Assembly (NCBI GenBank): GCA_910586405.1
Contig: CAJUII010000065.1
Coordinates: 3,999 to 17,589, forward strand
Source: an uncultured Lachnospiraceae bacterium
Lineage (GTDB): Bacteria; Bacillota; Clostridia; Lachnospirales; Lachnospiraceae
DNA: 13,591 nucleotides
Direction of reading: 5' to 3'
In this document: positions 5,859 to 12,706 of the stretch, in pieces
Layout: each line of letters begins with the position of its first letter
Position numbering within the stretch: the first letter of the stretch is position 1
Translations under genes and position numbers: made by a program
The notes under the pieces: model-generated
Databases searched by the model: none
Told to the model about the DNA's origin: nothing
The model's input: the letters and a program-made list of their open reading frames with translations, nothing else

Positions 5859-6683
5859 TTATATACAAATCTCAATCCGAAACAGTCCTGATGGGATATA
5901 ATGTTTGCTTGAGACAAGTATCCTTCCGTCTGCATCTGAGATATTCTCCTGCACCAGCAGGAAAGAATTGTCGTCTGAGAGTGTATAGGTCAGCGCCGTA
6001 AAGTTTCCTGCGGTCGAGTGCGAGCAGATGCGCCGGAAACAATTTTTCCCATCATAGCACTGGCTCTCCAGATACTCCTGTAATTGGCTGGGCTGGTTCA
6101 AGTCAATTTTCTCCTCACCGACCTGTCCAATTGGCAGAAAACTCAGCGAGTACGCAAGCGGTACGCCCTTTTGTTTGTACCAGCGGTCTACAATGACTAC
6201 GGCAGGCGTATACTGTTTGAGGACATCTGAAATGGACTTTGTCGGCGGTTCAATGCGAAACGCCATCTCCACGGCATCTAATTCCTCCGTACAATACGAA
6301 TAGACAGGGTGCTGCGGCATGTTGACCGGATGCTGTTCCTGTCCATTCTGCGGCTGGCGGCACACAAAATGCCCGACCCCCTGCACATTCCTTGTCATAC
6401 CATCGTCCTGCAGCAGCGTCAGCGCCTTTCGAAGTGTCATGCGGCTCACATCCAGCTGCGCAGACAACACAGTCTCTGACGGCAGCCGCGAGTCGGGCGG
6501 AAATGTCCCGTTCTGAATCATCTCGTAGAGCTGGTCATACACCCTGACATGTTTTAATTTACTTTCTTTTGCTTCCTTATTTTCACTACTTTCTTTACTC
6601 TCATCTAATTCTTTATTTTCATTCCTTTCTTTGCCTTCACTACTTTCTTTATTTTCATTTTCAAATTCGTTCTCTTTGATCAT
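5859..6683 (-). CDS. GntR-family transcriptional regulator (HutC/UTRA type) with charged repeat tail
   Basis: A 274-aa DNA-binding regulator. Residues 44-107 form the GntR winged helix (YDQLYEMIQNGTFPPDSRLP, then SAQLDVSRMTLRKALTLLQ as recognition helices, then GVGHFV as the wing). Residues from about 125 to the end look like a UTRA effector-sensing domain (IVDRWYKQKGVPLAYSLSFL). Residues 1-42 are an unusual Lys/Glu/Asn/Ser-rich extension with Lys-Glu every six residues (12, 18, 24, 30, 36), probably disordered. The start at 6683 is supported by AGAGG 6 bases upstream. The gene is divergent from the nucleoside operon, and a TATACAAG element lies within its own promoter, so it probably controls both units. 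The effector may be a nucleoside or pentose phosphate, but that is inference from context only. Confidence 0.88.
   Translation of the reverse strand: MIKENEFENENKESSEGKERNENKELDESKESSENKEAKESKLKHVRVYDQLYEMIQNGTFPPDSRLPSETVLSAQLDVSRMTLRKALTLLQDDGMTRNVQGVGHFVCRQPQNGQEQHPVNMPQHPVYSYCTEELDAVEMAFRIEPPTKSISDVLKQYTPAVVIVDRWYKQKGVPLAYSLSFLPIGQVGEEKIDLNQPSQLQEYLESQCYDGKNCFRRICSHSTAGNFTALTYTLSDDNSFLLVQENISDADGRILVSSKHYIPSGLFRIEICI
6561..6650 (-). repeat. Degenerate 18-bp tandem repeat coding a hexapeptide tail in GntR
   Basis: Five in-frame hexapeptides, KESSEG KERNEN KELDES KESSEN KEAKES, give an 18-bp period on the minus strand. The unit AAAGAAAGTAGTGAA occurs exactly in the first and fourth copies. 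Because the period is a multiple of three, copy-number change would lengthen or shorten the tail without a frameshift. Confidence 0.75.
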
Positions 6684-6880
6684 ATCATACCTCTATTCAT
6701 TTTAAAACTACCCAACGTGATGAAAAACGCCTGTCTTTTGCATTTTTCGGTGTGACAGCTATTTAGACAAGCAACCGCCTTCTCACTCTAACTCCCATCT
6801 GCCTGCTTTAGCAGGCGTACAAATCAGGATGGTGAAATTTTATATTTCACACTACATACATCAAAAAATGTACTACCTAT
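6684..6880 (-). other. Long structured 5' leader of gntR
   Basis: About 190 bases separate the predicted gntR start site (near 6875) from its ATG. They contain GTGAAAT/ATTTCAC (6832-6838 with 6844-6850), a perfect GCCTGC-TTTA-GCAGGC hairpin (6801-6816), and GAAAAATGC pairing with GCGTTTTTC (6740-6748 with 6722-6730, minus strand). The loop of the last hairpin holds GACAG, which matches CTGTC at 6754-6758, so a pseudoknot or an alternative fold is possible. I recognise no known riboswitch, and no gene lies here. Confidence 0.5.
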
Positions 6881-6909
6881 ATCATAAAACTATACAAGTA
6901 AAAAGTCAA
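6881..6909 (-). promoter_or_regulatory. gntR promoter with possible operator in the spacer
   Basis: Minus strand TTGACT (6904-6909), exactly 17 bases, then TATGAT (6881-6886). The spacer contains CTTGTATAG (6890-6898), which resembles the half-sites near the opposing promoter, so autoregulation is plausible. TGTATA (6941-6946) and TATACA (6957-6962) form a further inverted repeat nearby. Confidence 0.65.
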
Positions 6910-7090
6910 TAAACTCAAAAATATACCTTGTCTTTTAGATTGTATACTGTTCCAGCTATACAGTTGTCTACATGAACATCTGCCTGCATACACATCTAAA
7001 TGCATTAATATCTATAGTTTTCTCCTTTTGATCACCGATATTCAGCAATTTTAACCAAAAACAACTTGTCTAATTTGTCTAAAAATGTGT

Positions 7091-7106
7091 CTTGTTTTTA
7101 TACAAG
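7091..7106. promoter_or_regulatory. Candidate GntR operator
   Basis: CTTGTTTTTATACAAG is an inverted repeat with 5-bp perfect arms and size and base content usual for HutC-type GntR operators. It covers the -35 region of the nucleoside operon promoter, so a bound repressor would block RNA polymerase. TACAAGTA recurs within the gntR promoter (6892-6899). Confidence 0.5.
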
Positions 7107-7120
7107 TATAATGTTATGAT
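7092..7120 (+). promoter_or_regulatory. Promoter of the nucleoside operon
   Basis: TTGTTT (7092-7097), a 17-base spacer, then TATGAT (7115-7120). A perfect TATAAT at 7107-7112 could serve as an alternative -10 but lacks a good -35. The mRNA would carry a leader of about 135 bases before udp. TTGTCTAA occurs at 7066, 7075 and 7201, and inverted at 6763-6770. Confidence 0.5.
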
Positions 7121-7261
7121 TAATTTACAATCAAGTTCCGCAAACATCATAAAAAACAAACTAATTTCATGTATGCCCGTCTGCGTGCTCTCAACAAGAA
7201 TTGTCTAATCAAGTATAAAAGAAACGCAAGGCGTACATACTGCCAAAAGGAGGAAAACACT

Positions 7262-8041
7262 ATGCAGAATTATTCAGGTGAAGTAGGATTACAGTATCAT
7301 TTACAAATTCGTCCGGGCGATGTCGGCCGCTACGTGATCTTGCCGGGAGATCCCAAACGGTGTGAGAAAATTGCAAAGCATTTCGAGGACGCCAGACTGG
7401 TTGCAGACAGCCGTGAGTTTGTCACTTACACAGGAACCCTCGACGGCGAAAAAGTGAGTGTGACTTCCACTGGCATTGGCGGTCCATCTGCGTCGATCGC
7501 ACTTGAAGAGCTCGTGCTGTGCGGCGCTGACACCTTTATACGCGTTGGCACCTGCGGCGGCATCGACCTCGAGGTCAAAGGCGGCGACATTGTGATCGCG
7601 ACGGGCGCTGTCCGCATGGAGGGCACAAGCCGCGAGTATGCGCCAATTGAATACCCCGCTGTGGCGGATTTGGATGTCACAAACGCCCTCGTCGCTGCGA
7701 GCAAAGAGTTGGGCAATCCCTATCACACAGGCGTTGTGCAGTGCAAAGATGCTTTCTATGGACAGCATGAGCCAGAGCGTATGCCCGTCAGCTACGAACT
7801 GTTAAATAAGTGGGAGGCATGGAAACGCATGGGCTGCAAAGCCTCTGAGATGGAATCCGCAGCCCTGTTCATCGCGGCAAGCCACCTTCGTGTTCGCTGC
7901 GGCTCGAACTTCCTCGTTGTGGGCAATCAGGAGCGAAACGCGCTGGGCATGGAAAATCCGATTATTCATGACACCGAATCCGCAATCAAGACTGCGGTCC
8001 TTGCAATCCGTAAACTTATCGCAGCAGACCGCGAAAAATAA
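7262..8041 (+). CDS. udp: Uridine phosphorylase
   Basis: A 259-aa cytosolic enzyme of the nucleoside phosphorylase I family. It splits uridine (and usually deoxyuridine, to some degree thymidine) with phosphate into the base and (deoxy)ribose-1-phosphate. Visible hallmarks are the phosphate loop GDP at 29-31 with Arg33, FIRVGTCGG with Arg94 (residues 92-100), ribose-binding EMESAA (196-201, Glu196/Met197/Glu198), and the C-terminal GNQERNALGM stretch typical of Udp rather than of purine nucleoside phosphorylase. Length is normal. AAGGAGG lies 8 bases before the ATG at 7262; the frame is open further upstream to an ATG at 7169, but that has no ribosome site. First gene of the udp-transporter-deoB-deoC operon; its product feeds DeoB. 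No pyrimidine phosphorylase (deoA/pdp) is in the window, so Udp may handle several pyrimidine nucleosides. Confidence 0.93.
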   Translation: MQNYSGEVGLQYHLQIRPGDVGRYVILPGDPKRCEKIAKHFEDARLVADSREFVTYTGTLDGEKVSVTSTGIGGPSASIALEELVLCGADTFIRVGTCGGIDLEVKGGDIVIATGAVRMEGTSREYAPIEYPAVADLDVTNALVAASKELGNPYHTGVVQCKDAFYGQHEPERMPVSYELLNKWEAWKRMGCKASEMESAALFIAASHLRVRCGSNFLVVGNQERNALGMENPIIHDTESAIKTAVLAIRKLIAADREK

Positions 8042-8042
8042 A

Positions 8043-8063
8043 GCCTCCGGGCGGACAGGAGGC
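8043..8063 (+). promoter_or_regulatory. Hairpin hiding the transporter ribosome site
   Basis: GCCTCC (8043-8048) is exactly complementary to GGAGGC (8058-8063), with a 9-base loop. The second arm is the Shine-Dalgarno site of the transporter gene. The stem begins two bases after the udp stop codon (8039-8041), so a ribosome terminating on udp would open it: a signature of translational coupling. Confidence 0.6.
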
Positions 8064-8070
8064 ACATCAC

Positions 8071-9270
8071 ATGAAGCTACTACTGAACTTCATCGGCATT
8101 ATTGTCATTTTAGGACTTATCTTCCTGCTATCGTGGGACCGCAAGAACATTCAATGGAAAACAGTGCTCCGCGCAGTCGTGATCCAGTTTGTGATTGCCT
8201 TGTTACTTGTCAAAATACCGATCGGAAAGACCATTGTCTCTGTGCTTTCCGACGGTGTCACCGCCATCATCAACTGCGGGCAGGAGGGTCTGTCCTTCGT
8301 CTTTGGAAGCCTTGCGGACAGCGCGTCACTGGGCAGTATCTTCATCGTGCAGACCCTTGGCAACATTATCTTTGTATCCGCGCTGGTAAGTCTTTTGTAC
8401 TATATCGGTGTGCTGGGATTTGTGGTGAAATGGATTGGCAAAGGCGTTGGCAAACTGATGGGCACGACAGAGGTTGAAAGCTTTGTCGCTGTGGCAAATA
8501 TGTTTCTGGGTCAGACCGACAGCCCTATTTTGGTAAGTAAATACATTCGGTCATTGACCGACAGTGAAATCTTTGTTATTCTGGTCTCAGGAATGGGAAG
8601 TATGTCGGTGTCCATCCTCGGCGGTTATCACGCACTCGGCATTCCGATGGATTACCTGCTGATTGCAAGCGCTATGGTTCCCGTCGGAAGTATCCTCGTT
8701 GCCAAGATGATTCTTCCACAGACAGAGACGGCACAGTCCATCAGCGATGTAAAGATGGACAATAAAGGAAATAACGCAAACGTGATCGACGCGATCGCAG
8801 AGGGCGCATCAACTGGAATGCAGATGGTTATTTCCATCGCCGCCTCCCTTGTCGGCATTATTGGCATCGTGGCAGTTGTGAACATGTTCCTAGGCTTTGC
8901 CGGAATCCGGCTGGAGCAAATTTTCTCCTACGTATTTGCGCCGTTTGGCTTCCTGATGGGACTCGATGGCGGCAATGTGCTCATGGAGGGTTCTCTGCTC
9001 GGCAACAAACTGATTGTCAACGAGTTTGTCGCCTTTCAGGATTTAGGCGCAATCCTCGATACACTAGATGCCAGAACCGGTATGATCTGCGCAATCTCCC
9101 TCTGCGGCTTTGCCAATCTGTCAAGCCTTGGCATCTGCGTGTCCGGTATTGCCGTACTCTGCCCCGAAAAGAAAAGCACACTCTCCCGTCTGGTATTTCG
9201 AGCGATGCTCGGCGGTATCTTCGTGAGTATGCTGAGCGCGATGATTGTCGGTATCATCATGTTGTTTTAA
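8071..9270 (+). CDS. nupC: Nucleoside transporter, concentrative (CNT/NupC) family
   Basis: A 399-aa polytopic membrane protein that by family imports nucleosides with H+ or Na+. The CNT pattern is clear: an N-terminal hydrophobic helix pair, a Gly-rich stretch GKGVGKLMG (123-131), VESFVAVANMFLGQTDSP (135-152), which is the conserved half-helix region with the GQT(E/D) motif that helps bind the nucleoside, the loop YHALGIPMDYLL, and a second repeat ending LCGFANLSSLGI, which corresponds to the second conserved half-helix. Length matches bacterial CNT proteins (about 400). The start has AGGAGG 8-9 bases upstream inside a hairpin (8043-8063). It follows udp by 29 bp and precedes deoB by 18 bp. 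Exact substrate range cannot be told; pyrimidine nucleosides are likely given udp next to it. Confidence 0.92.
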   Translation: MKLLLNFIGIIVILGLIFLLSWDRKNIQWKTVLRAVVIQFVIALLLVKIPIGKTIVSVLSDGVTAIINCGQEGLSFVFGSLADSASLGSIFIVQTLGNIIFVSALVSLLYYIGVLGFVVKWIGKGVGKLMGTTEVESFVAVANMFLGQTDSPILVSKYIRSLTDSEIFVILVSGMGSMSVSILGGYHALGIPMDYLLIASAMVPVGSILVAKMILPQTETAQSISDVKMDNKGNNANVIDAIAEGASTGMQMVISIAASLVGIIGIVAVVNMFLGFAGIRLEQIFSYVFAPFGFLMGLDGGNVLMEGSLLGNKLIVNEFVAFQDLGAILDTLDARTGMICAISLCGFANLSSLGICVSGIAVLCPEKKSTLSRLVFRAMLGGIFVSMLSAMIVGIIMLF

Positions 9271-9288
9271 TGGAAGGAGTTGAAAATT

Positions 9289-10488
9289 ATGAACGAACAT
9301 CCGAAATACAACCGAATCTTTACCATCGTCATTGACTCTCTAGGCATTGGCGCTGCCGCAGACGCGGCAGCCTACGGCGATGCCGGAACAGACACACTGG
9401 GTCATATTGCACAGCGCACAGCGCATTTCGAGCTACCCAATCTGCAAAAGCTTGGAATCGCAAACTTACATTCTCTGCATGGCGTGGCCCCTGCCCCAAA
9501 TCCCACAGGATATTATGCGCGGCTGCATGAAGCGAGTACTGGAAAGGACACGATGACAGGGCACTGGGAAATGATGGGACTGCACATTACGAAACCGTTC
9601 CAGACTTTTACTGAAACGGGATTTCCCAAGGAACTCCTCGACGAACTGTCCGCGCGGACCGGGCGTGTTATCATTGGCAACAAGAGCGCCAGCGGCACAG
9701 AAATCCTTGACGAGCTTGCGGAGGAGGAGATCGCCACAGGGCACATGATCGTCTACACCTCCGCAGATTCCGTCCTGCAAATTTGCGGAAATGAGGAAAC
9801 TTTCGGTCTGGAAGAGCTCTACCGCTGCTGCGAAATCGCCAGAGAGCTGACGCTGCGCGACGAATGGAAGGTCGGGCGCGTCATCGCAAGACCCTATGTC
9901 GGAAAGAAAAAAGGTGCGTTTGTGCGCACCAGCAACCGCCACGACTACGCCCTCAAACCCTACGGCAAGACCGCGCTCAATGCCCTGAAAGATGCGGGGC
10001 TCGATGTCATCTCTGTCGGCAAGATCTATGATATTTTTGACGGTGAGGGACTCACAGAATCCAACAAATCCAAAAGCTCTGTACACGGCATGGAGCAGAC
10101 AATCGAGATCGCGGGGAGAGACTTTCGCGGGCTGTGTTTCGTCAACCTCGTCGATTTTGACGCGCTCTGGGGACACCGCCGGAATGTGTCTGGCTATGCG
10201 CAGGAGCTTGAAAAGTTTGACGAGAAGCTCGGTGCGTTCCTAAAGCGCCTAAAGGACGATGATCTGCTTCTCATCACCGCGGACCACGGAAACGATCCGA
10301 CACACACCGGAACTGACCACACGCGGGAAGATGTGCCATTGCTCGCCTACTCTCCGTCCCTTACAGGCAGCGGAAAATTAGAAGATGCAGAAACCTTTGC
10401 CGTCATCGGCGCCACCATTGCCGACAACTTTGGCATTCCGATGCCAGCGGGCACCATCGGACACTCTCTGCTTGCCCAATTACAATAA
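9289..10488 (+). CDS. deoB: Phosphopentomutase
   Basis: A 399-aa enzyme of the alkaline-phosphatase superfamily, converting (deoxy)ribose-1-phosphate to the 5-phosphate with Mn2+. The N-terminal metal site is at VIDSLGIGAAADA (Asp16). The phosphorylated Thr is in KDTMTGHWEMMG (first Thr, residue 88). The second metal cluster ADHGNDPTHTGTDHTRE lies at 331-347 with Asp332, His333 and His344. The cap domain sits between. Length matches DeoB (about 390-405). An in-frame TTG at 9280 abuts the ribosome site; ATG at 9289, 9 bases after AAGGAG, is the better start. It lies between the transporter and deoC in one operon and links the Udp product to DeoC. A long opposite-strand frame over this gene (9466-10176) is only its shadow. 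Confidence 0.96.
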   Translation: MNEHPKYNRIFTIVIDSLGIGAAADAAAYGDAGTDTLGHIAQRTAHFELPNLQKLGIANLHSLHGVAPAPNPTGYYARLHEASTGKDTMTGHWEMMGLHITKPFQTFTETGFPKELLDELSARTGRVIIGNKSASGTEILDELAEEEIATGHMIVYTSADSVLQICGNEETFGLEELYRCCEIARELTLRDEWKVGRVIARPYVGKKKGAFVRTSNRHDYALKPYGKTALNALKDAGLDVISVGKIYDIFDGEGLTESNKSKSSVHGMEQTIEIAGRDFRGLCFVNLVDFDALWGHRRNVSGYAQELEKFDEKLGAFLKRLKDDDLLLITADHGNDPTHTGTDHTREDVPLLAYSPSLTGSGKLEDAETFAVIGATIADNFGIPMPAGTIGHSLLAQLQ

Positions 10489-10555
10489 AGCAGAAAAATG
10501 CAGCGTAATTATGGATATATTCATTATTGATATATATAGAAAGGACACTATCATC

Positions 10556-11233
10556 ATGGACCAAAAAGAAATCAATGAAATCTTAAAAACTGTCGATCAC
10601 ACACTCCTCACCCAGACTGCCACATGGGAGGAAATCCGCCAAATCCTAGACGACGGCATCACCTACGGCACCGCCTCGGCATGTATTCCTGCCGCCTATG
10701 TCAAGCAAGCCGCAGACTATGTGAATGGCAAACTGCCCATTTGCACCGTGATTGGCTTTCCGAATGGCTATCACACGACCGCTGTCAAGGTCTATGAAAC
10801 CAAAGACGCCATCGCAAACGGCGCGGCGGAAATTGATATGGTCATCAATATCGGCTGGCTCAAAGATGGAAAGTATCAGGAAATCGAGGACGAAATCCGC
10901 CAGATTCACGCGGCATGTGACGGCAAGATCTTGAAGGTCATTATCGAGACCTGCCTGCTCACAGAGGACGAGAAGATCAAAATGTGCGAGCTTGTCACGA
11001 ACGTGGGCGCAGAATATATCAAGACCTCCACAGGCTTCTCGACAGCGGGCGCCACGTTTGAGGACGTCAAACTCATGCGGGCGCATGTCGGAGAAAATGT
11101 GAAAGTAAAGGCAGCCGGCGGCATCGCATCGCTGGACGACGCAAAAGAGTTTATCCGTCTGGGCGTCGACCGCCTCGGAACAAGCCGTATGATCAAGCTC
11201 GTTAAAAATGCCGATGATGGGGCTGGGTACTAA
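10556..11233 (+). CDS. deoC: Deoxyribose-phosphate aldolase
   Basis: A 225-aa class I aldolase that splits 2-deoxyribose-5-phosphate to acetaldehyde and glyceraldehyde-3-phosphate. The Schiff-base Lys is Lys156 in EYIKTSTGFSTAGAT; the partner Lys is Lys185 in KVKAAGG; the acid-base Asp is Asp94 in EIDMVINIG. The protein ends in DGAGY, and the C-terminal Tyr conserved in DeoC is present (Tyr225). ATG at 10556 follows AGAAAGGA by about 10 bases; the same frame is open from an ATG at 10511, but that lacks a ribosome site. It lies 67 bp after deoB and is the last gene of the nucleoside operon, followed by the terminator hairpin at 11256-11296. Together with deoB it sends nucleoside sugars into glycolysis. 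Confidence 0.96.
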   Translation: MDQKEINEILKTVDHTLLTQTATWEEIRQILDDGITYGTASACIPAAYVKQAADYVNGKLPICTVIGFPNGYHTTAVKVYETKDAIANGAAEIDMVINIGWLKDGKYQEIEDEIRQIHAACDGKILKVIIETCLLTEDEKIKMCELVTNVGAEYIKTSTGFSTAGATFEDVKLMRAHVGENVKVKAAGGIASLDDAKEFIRLGVDRLGTSRMIKLVKNADDGAGY

Positions 11234-11255
11234 ATCGAATAGCGGTAAATCATAT

Positions 11256-11296
11256 ATCCGAGCCATTCTGACTTTATGATACAGAATGGCTCGGAT
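11256..11296. terminator. Bidirectional terminator hairpin shared by deoC and the ispD-like gene
   Basis: ATCCGAGCCATTCTG (11256-11270) is the exact complement of CAGAATGGCTCGGAT (11282-11296), a 15-bp stem with an 11-base loop. On the plus strand TTTT follows across 11295-11299, enough for termination of the nucleoside operon. The 3' end and stop codon of the ispD-like gene (11274-11276) lie inside the hairpin. Confidence 0.75.
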
Positions 11297-11999
11297 TTTG
11301 AAAAATCTGGCGTTCTTTTTTTAGCTCAAACCGTTCCAAGTCCTTCTTCGTCGTTATCTTAAAATTGTCCTCGTCCCCTGCAATCATGACGATATCCAGC
11401 CCTGCCATAAATGCGGGTTCCGCTGCGCCGTTAATGCTTAACATCTGATCAAGCCTAAGTCTCCTGTTCGCCTGATAGTACGCCCCAATGCGAAACGTCT
11501 CCGGCGCCTGCCCTGCAAAGAGCTGATCTCTGTCAAGGAGCGCGTCAATCCTCCTGCCATCTTCACTTTTGTATACCGTATCTTTCATGGAAAGGATCGG
11601 CAGCACACCATCATGTCCCTCTACCGCGGACAGGCTGTCCGTTATTATCTGCTCAGACAACAGCGGTCTTGCCGCATCATGTACCAGCACGATATCTGAA
11701 TCTTTTGCAAAGCTTCTAATGTCTGTCAATCCATAATATATGGAAAGCTGCCTGTTTTCACCCGGTACTGAAAAGCCGCGAAACTTTTTATCCTTATCAT
11801 ACATTGTCAAAGATTCCACAATCTTTTCATGCCACTGCGGCGCTGCCACAATCTGTATCGCATCAATTCCGACATGCCTCGACAATACCTCTATAGAATA
11901 CGAGATAACAAGCCGGTTCTGCACCTCGATATACTGCTTTGGTATCTCAGTCCCCATACGGCTGCCGATCCCCCCTGATAAAATCAATGCAGTGTTCAT
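11274..11999 (-). CDS. IspD/TarI-family cytidylyltransferase
   Basis: A 241-aa enzyme that joins CTP to a polyol or sugar phosphate to give a CDP-activated product. The nucleotide loop LSGGIGSRMGTEIPKQY (7-23) has Arg14 and Lys21; HDAARP (107-112) has the metal Asp108; LDRDQLFAGQAPETF holds Arg157; NFKITTKKDL holds Lys214. All match catalytic positions of E. coli IspD (Arg20, Lys27, Arg157, Lys213). Two activities share this family: IspD (methylerythritol-4-phosphate, isoprenoids) and TarI (ribitol-5-phosphate, wall polymers). Two wall-polymer-type genes upstream on the same strand favour a TarI-like role, but no partner reductase (TarJ) is in view. GGAGGGG lies 4 bases before the start; the gap from the epimerase gene is 12 bp. 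Its last codons are part of the terminator hairpin. Confidence 0.82.
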   Translation of the reverse strand: MNTALILSGGIGSRMGTEIPKQYIEVQNRLVISYSIEVLSRHVGIDAIQIVAAPQWHEKIVESLTMYDKDKKFRGFSVPGENRQLSIYYGLTDIRSFAKDSDIVLVHDAARPLLSEQIITDSLSAVEGHDGVLPILSMKDTVYKSEDGRRIDALLDRDQLFAGQAPETFRIGAYYQANRRLRLDQMLSINGAAEPAFMAGLDIVMIAGDEDNFKITTKKDLERFELKKERQIFQNPSHSVS

Positions 12000-12011
12000 G
12001 TTTCCCCTCCA

Positions 12012-12683
12012 TCACTCCATATCATCACAGCACTTGCGAATTTCCTGCATGATTTCTTTATATGATCTTTTCTTGCCAAAAAGCAGTGTCGTGCCGAGCA
12101 CAAACCCGTCCATGCCCATCGGTGCAAACTTTAGAATCTTGTCTGCACTGCATGCCCCGTCCCAGTAGAGTCTGAAGCGCATTTCTCCTTTGAGGAGCAG
12201 CAGACGTGAGATCTTTTTGCCGACATAGGGCATGTACATCTGTCCTGCATTGCCCGGATTCACCGTCATGACGAGAACCTTTTTCACAATGCGGAGCATC
12301 TCATACACGGTCTCTACGCTGGTGCCCGGATTGATGGCAATTCCGGGAATCATTCCTGCATTGATGATCTTTTGCAGCGTTGTGGAAGGGTGATACTCTG
12401 CTTCTGGATGAATGTAGACGGTATCGCCGGGTCTTAAATTATTCAGAAATAACTGCACATTATTGTTTGGGTGTTCGATCATTAGGTGTACGTCGAGTGG
12501 TTTCTTTGTCGCGCTGGCGATGTATTTCATGTCGTTTAAGGACATGGCGTAGTTTGGCACGAAGCGTCCGTCCATAATGTCGATGTGGAAGGAATCAATG
12601 CCGCTCTCGTCGAGATCCTTTATTTCTTTCTCTAAGTTTCCGTAGTTAGCACACATCAGTGATGCGTTTAATTCGAAGTTCAT
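12012..12683 (-). CDS. Ribulose-phosphate 3-epimerase-like protein
   Basis: A 223-aa TIM-barrel protein of the Rpe family, which swaps the C3 configuration of ketose phosphates such as ribulose-5-phosphate/xylulose-5-phosphate. Catalytic and metal residues are kept: Ser8 (ASLM), His33 and Asp35 (FHIDIMDG), His66 (DVHLM) and Asp175 (WDGA), with the phosphate loop near VNPGNAGQ (141-148). It departs from housekeeping Rpe in several conserved stretches (NPGNAGQ instead of NPGFGGQ, YWDGA instead of a VDGG-like motif), which suggests a specialised paralogue. AGGAG lies 9 bases before the ATG. It is flanked closely by the TagF-like gene (23 bp) and the cytidylyltransferase gene (12 bp), so it probably makes the sugar phosphate that the latter activates. 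The exact substrate is not known. Confidence 0.82.
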   Translation of the reverse strand: MNFELNASLMCANYGNLEKEIKDLDESGIDSFHIDIMDGRFVPNYAMSLNDMKYIASATKKPLDVHLMIEHPNNNVQLFLNNLRPGDTVYIHPEAEYHPSTTLQKIINAGMIPGIAINPGTSVETVYEMLRIVKKVLVMTVNPGNAGQMYMPYVGKKISRLLLLKGEMRFRLYWDGACSADKILKFAPMGMDGFVLGTTLLFGKKRSYKEIMQEIRKCCDDME

Positions 12684-12706
12684 TACTTTTTCTCCTGCTA
12701 TTTTGT

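Noticed and set aside
6684..6880. Known riboswitch or T-box in the gntR leader
   Set aside because: No conserved core of a class I know could be matched; only hairpins are seen.
9466..10176. 236-codon minus-strand frame inside deoB
   Set aside because: It is the shadow of a long, fully motif-supported gene on the other strand and has no ribosome site.
10507..10537. ATATAT-rich inverted repeat between deoB and deoC as a terminator
   Set aside because: Pure AT stem without a T-run; deoC lies directly downstream with a ribosome site, so termination is not indicated.
10646..11266. 206-codon minus-strand frame over deoC
   Set aside because: Shadow of deoC, which has all catalytic residues.
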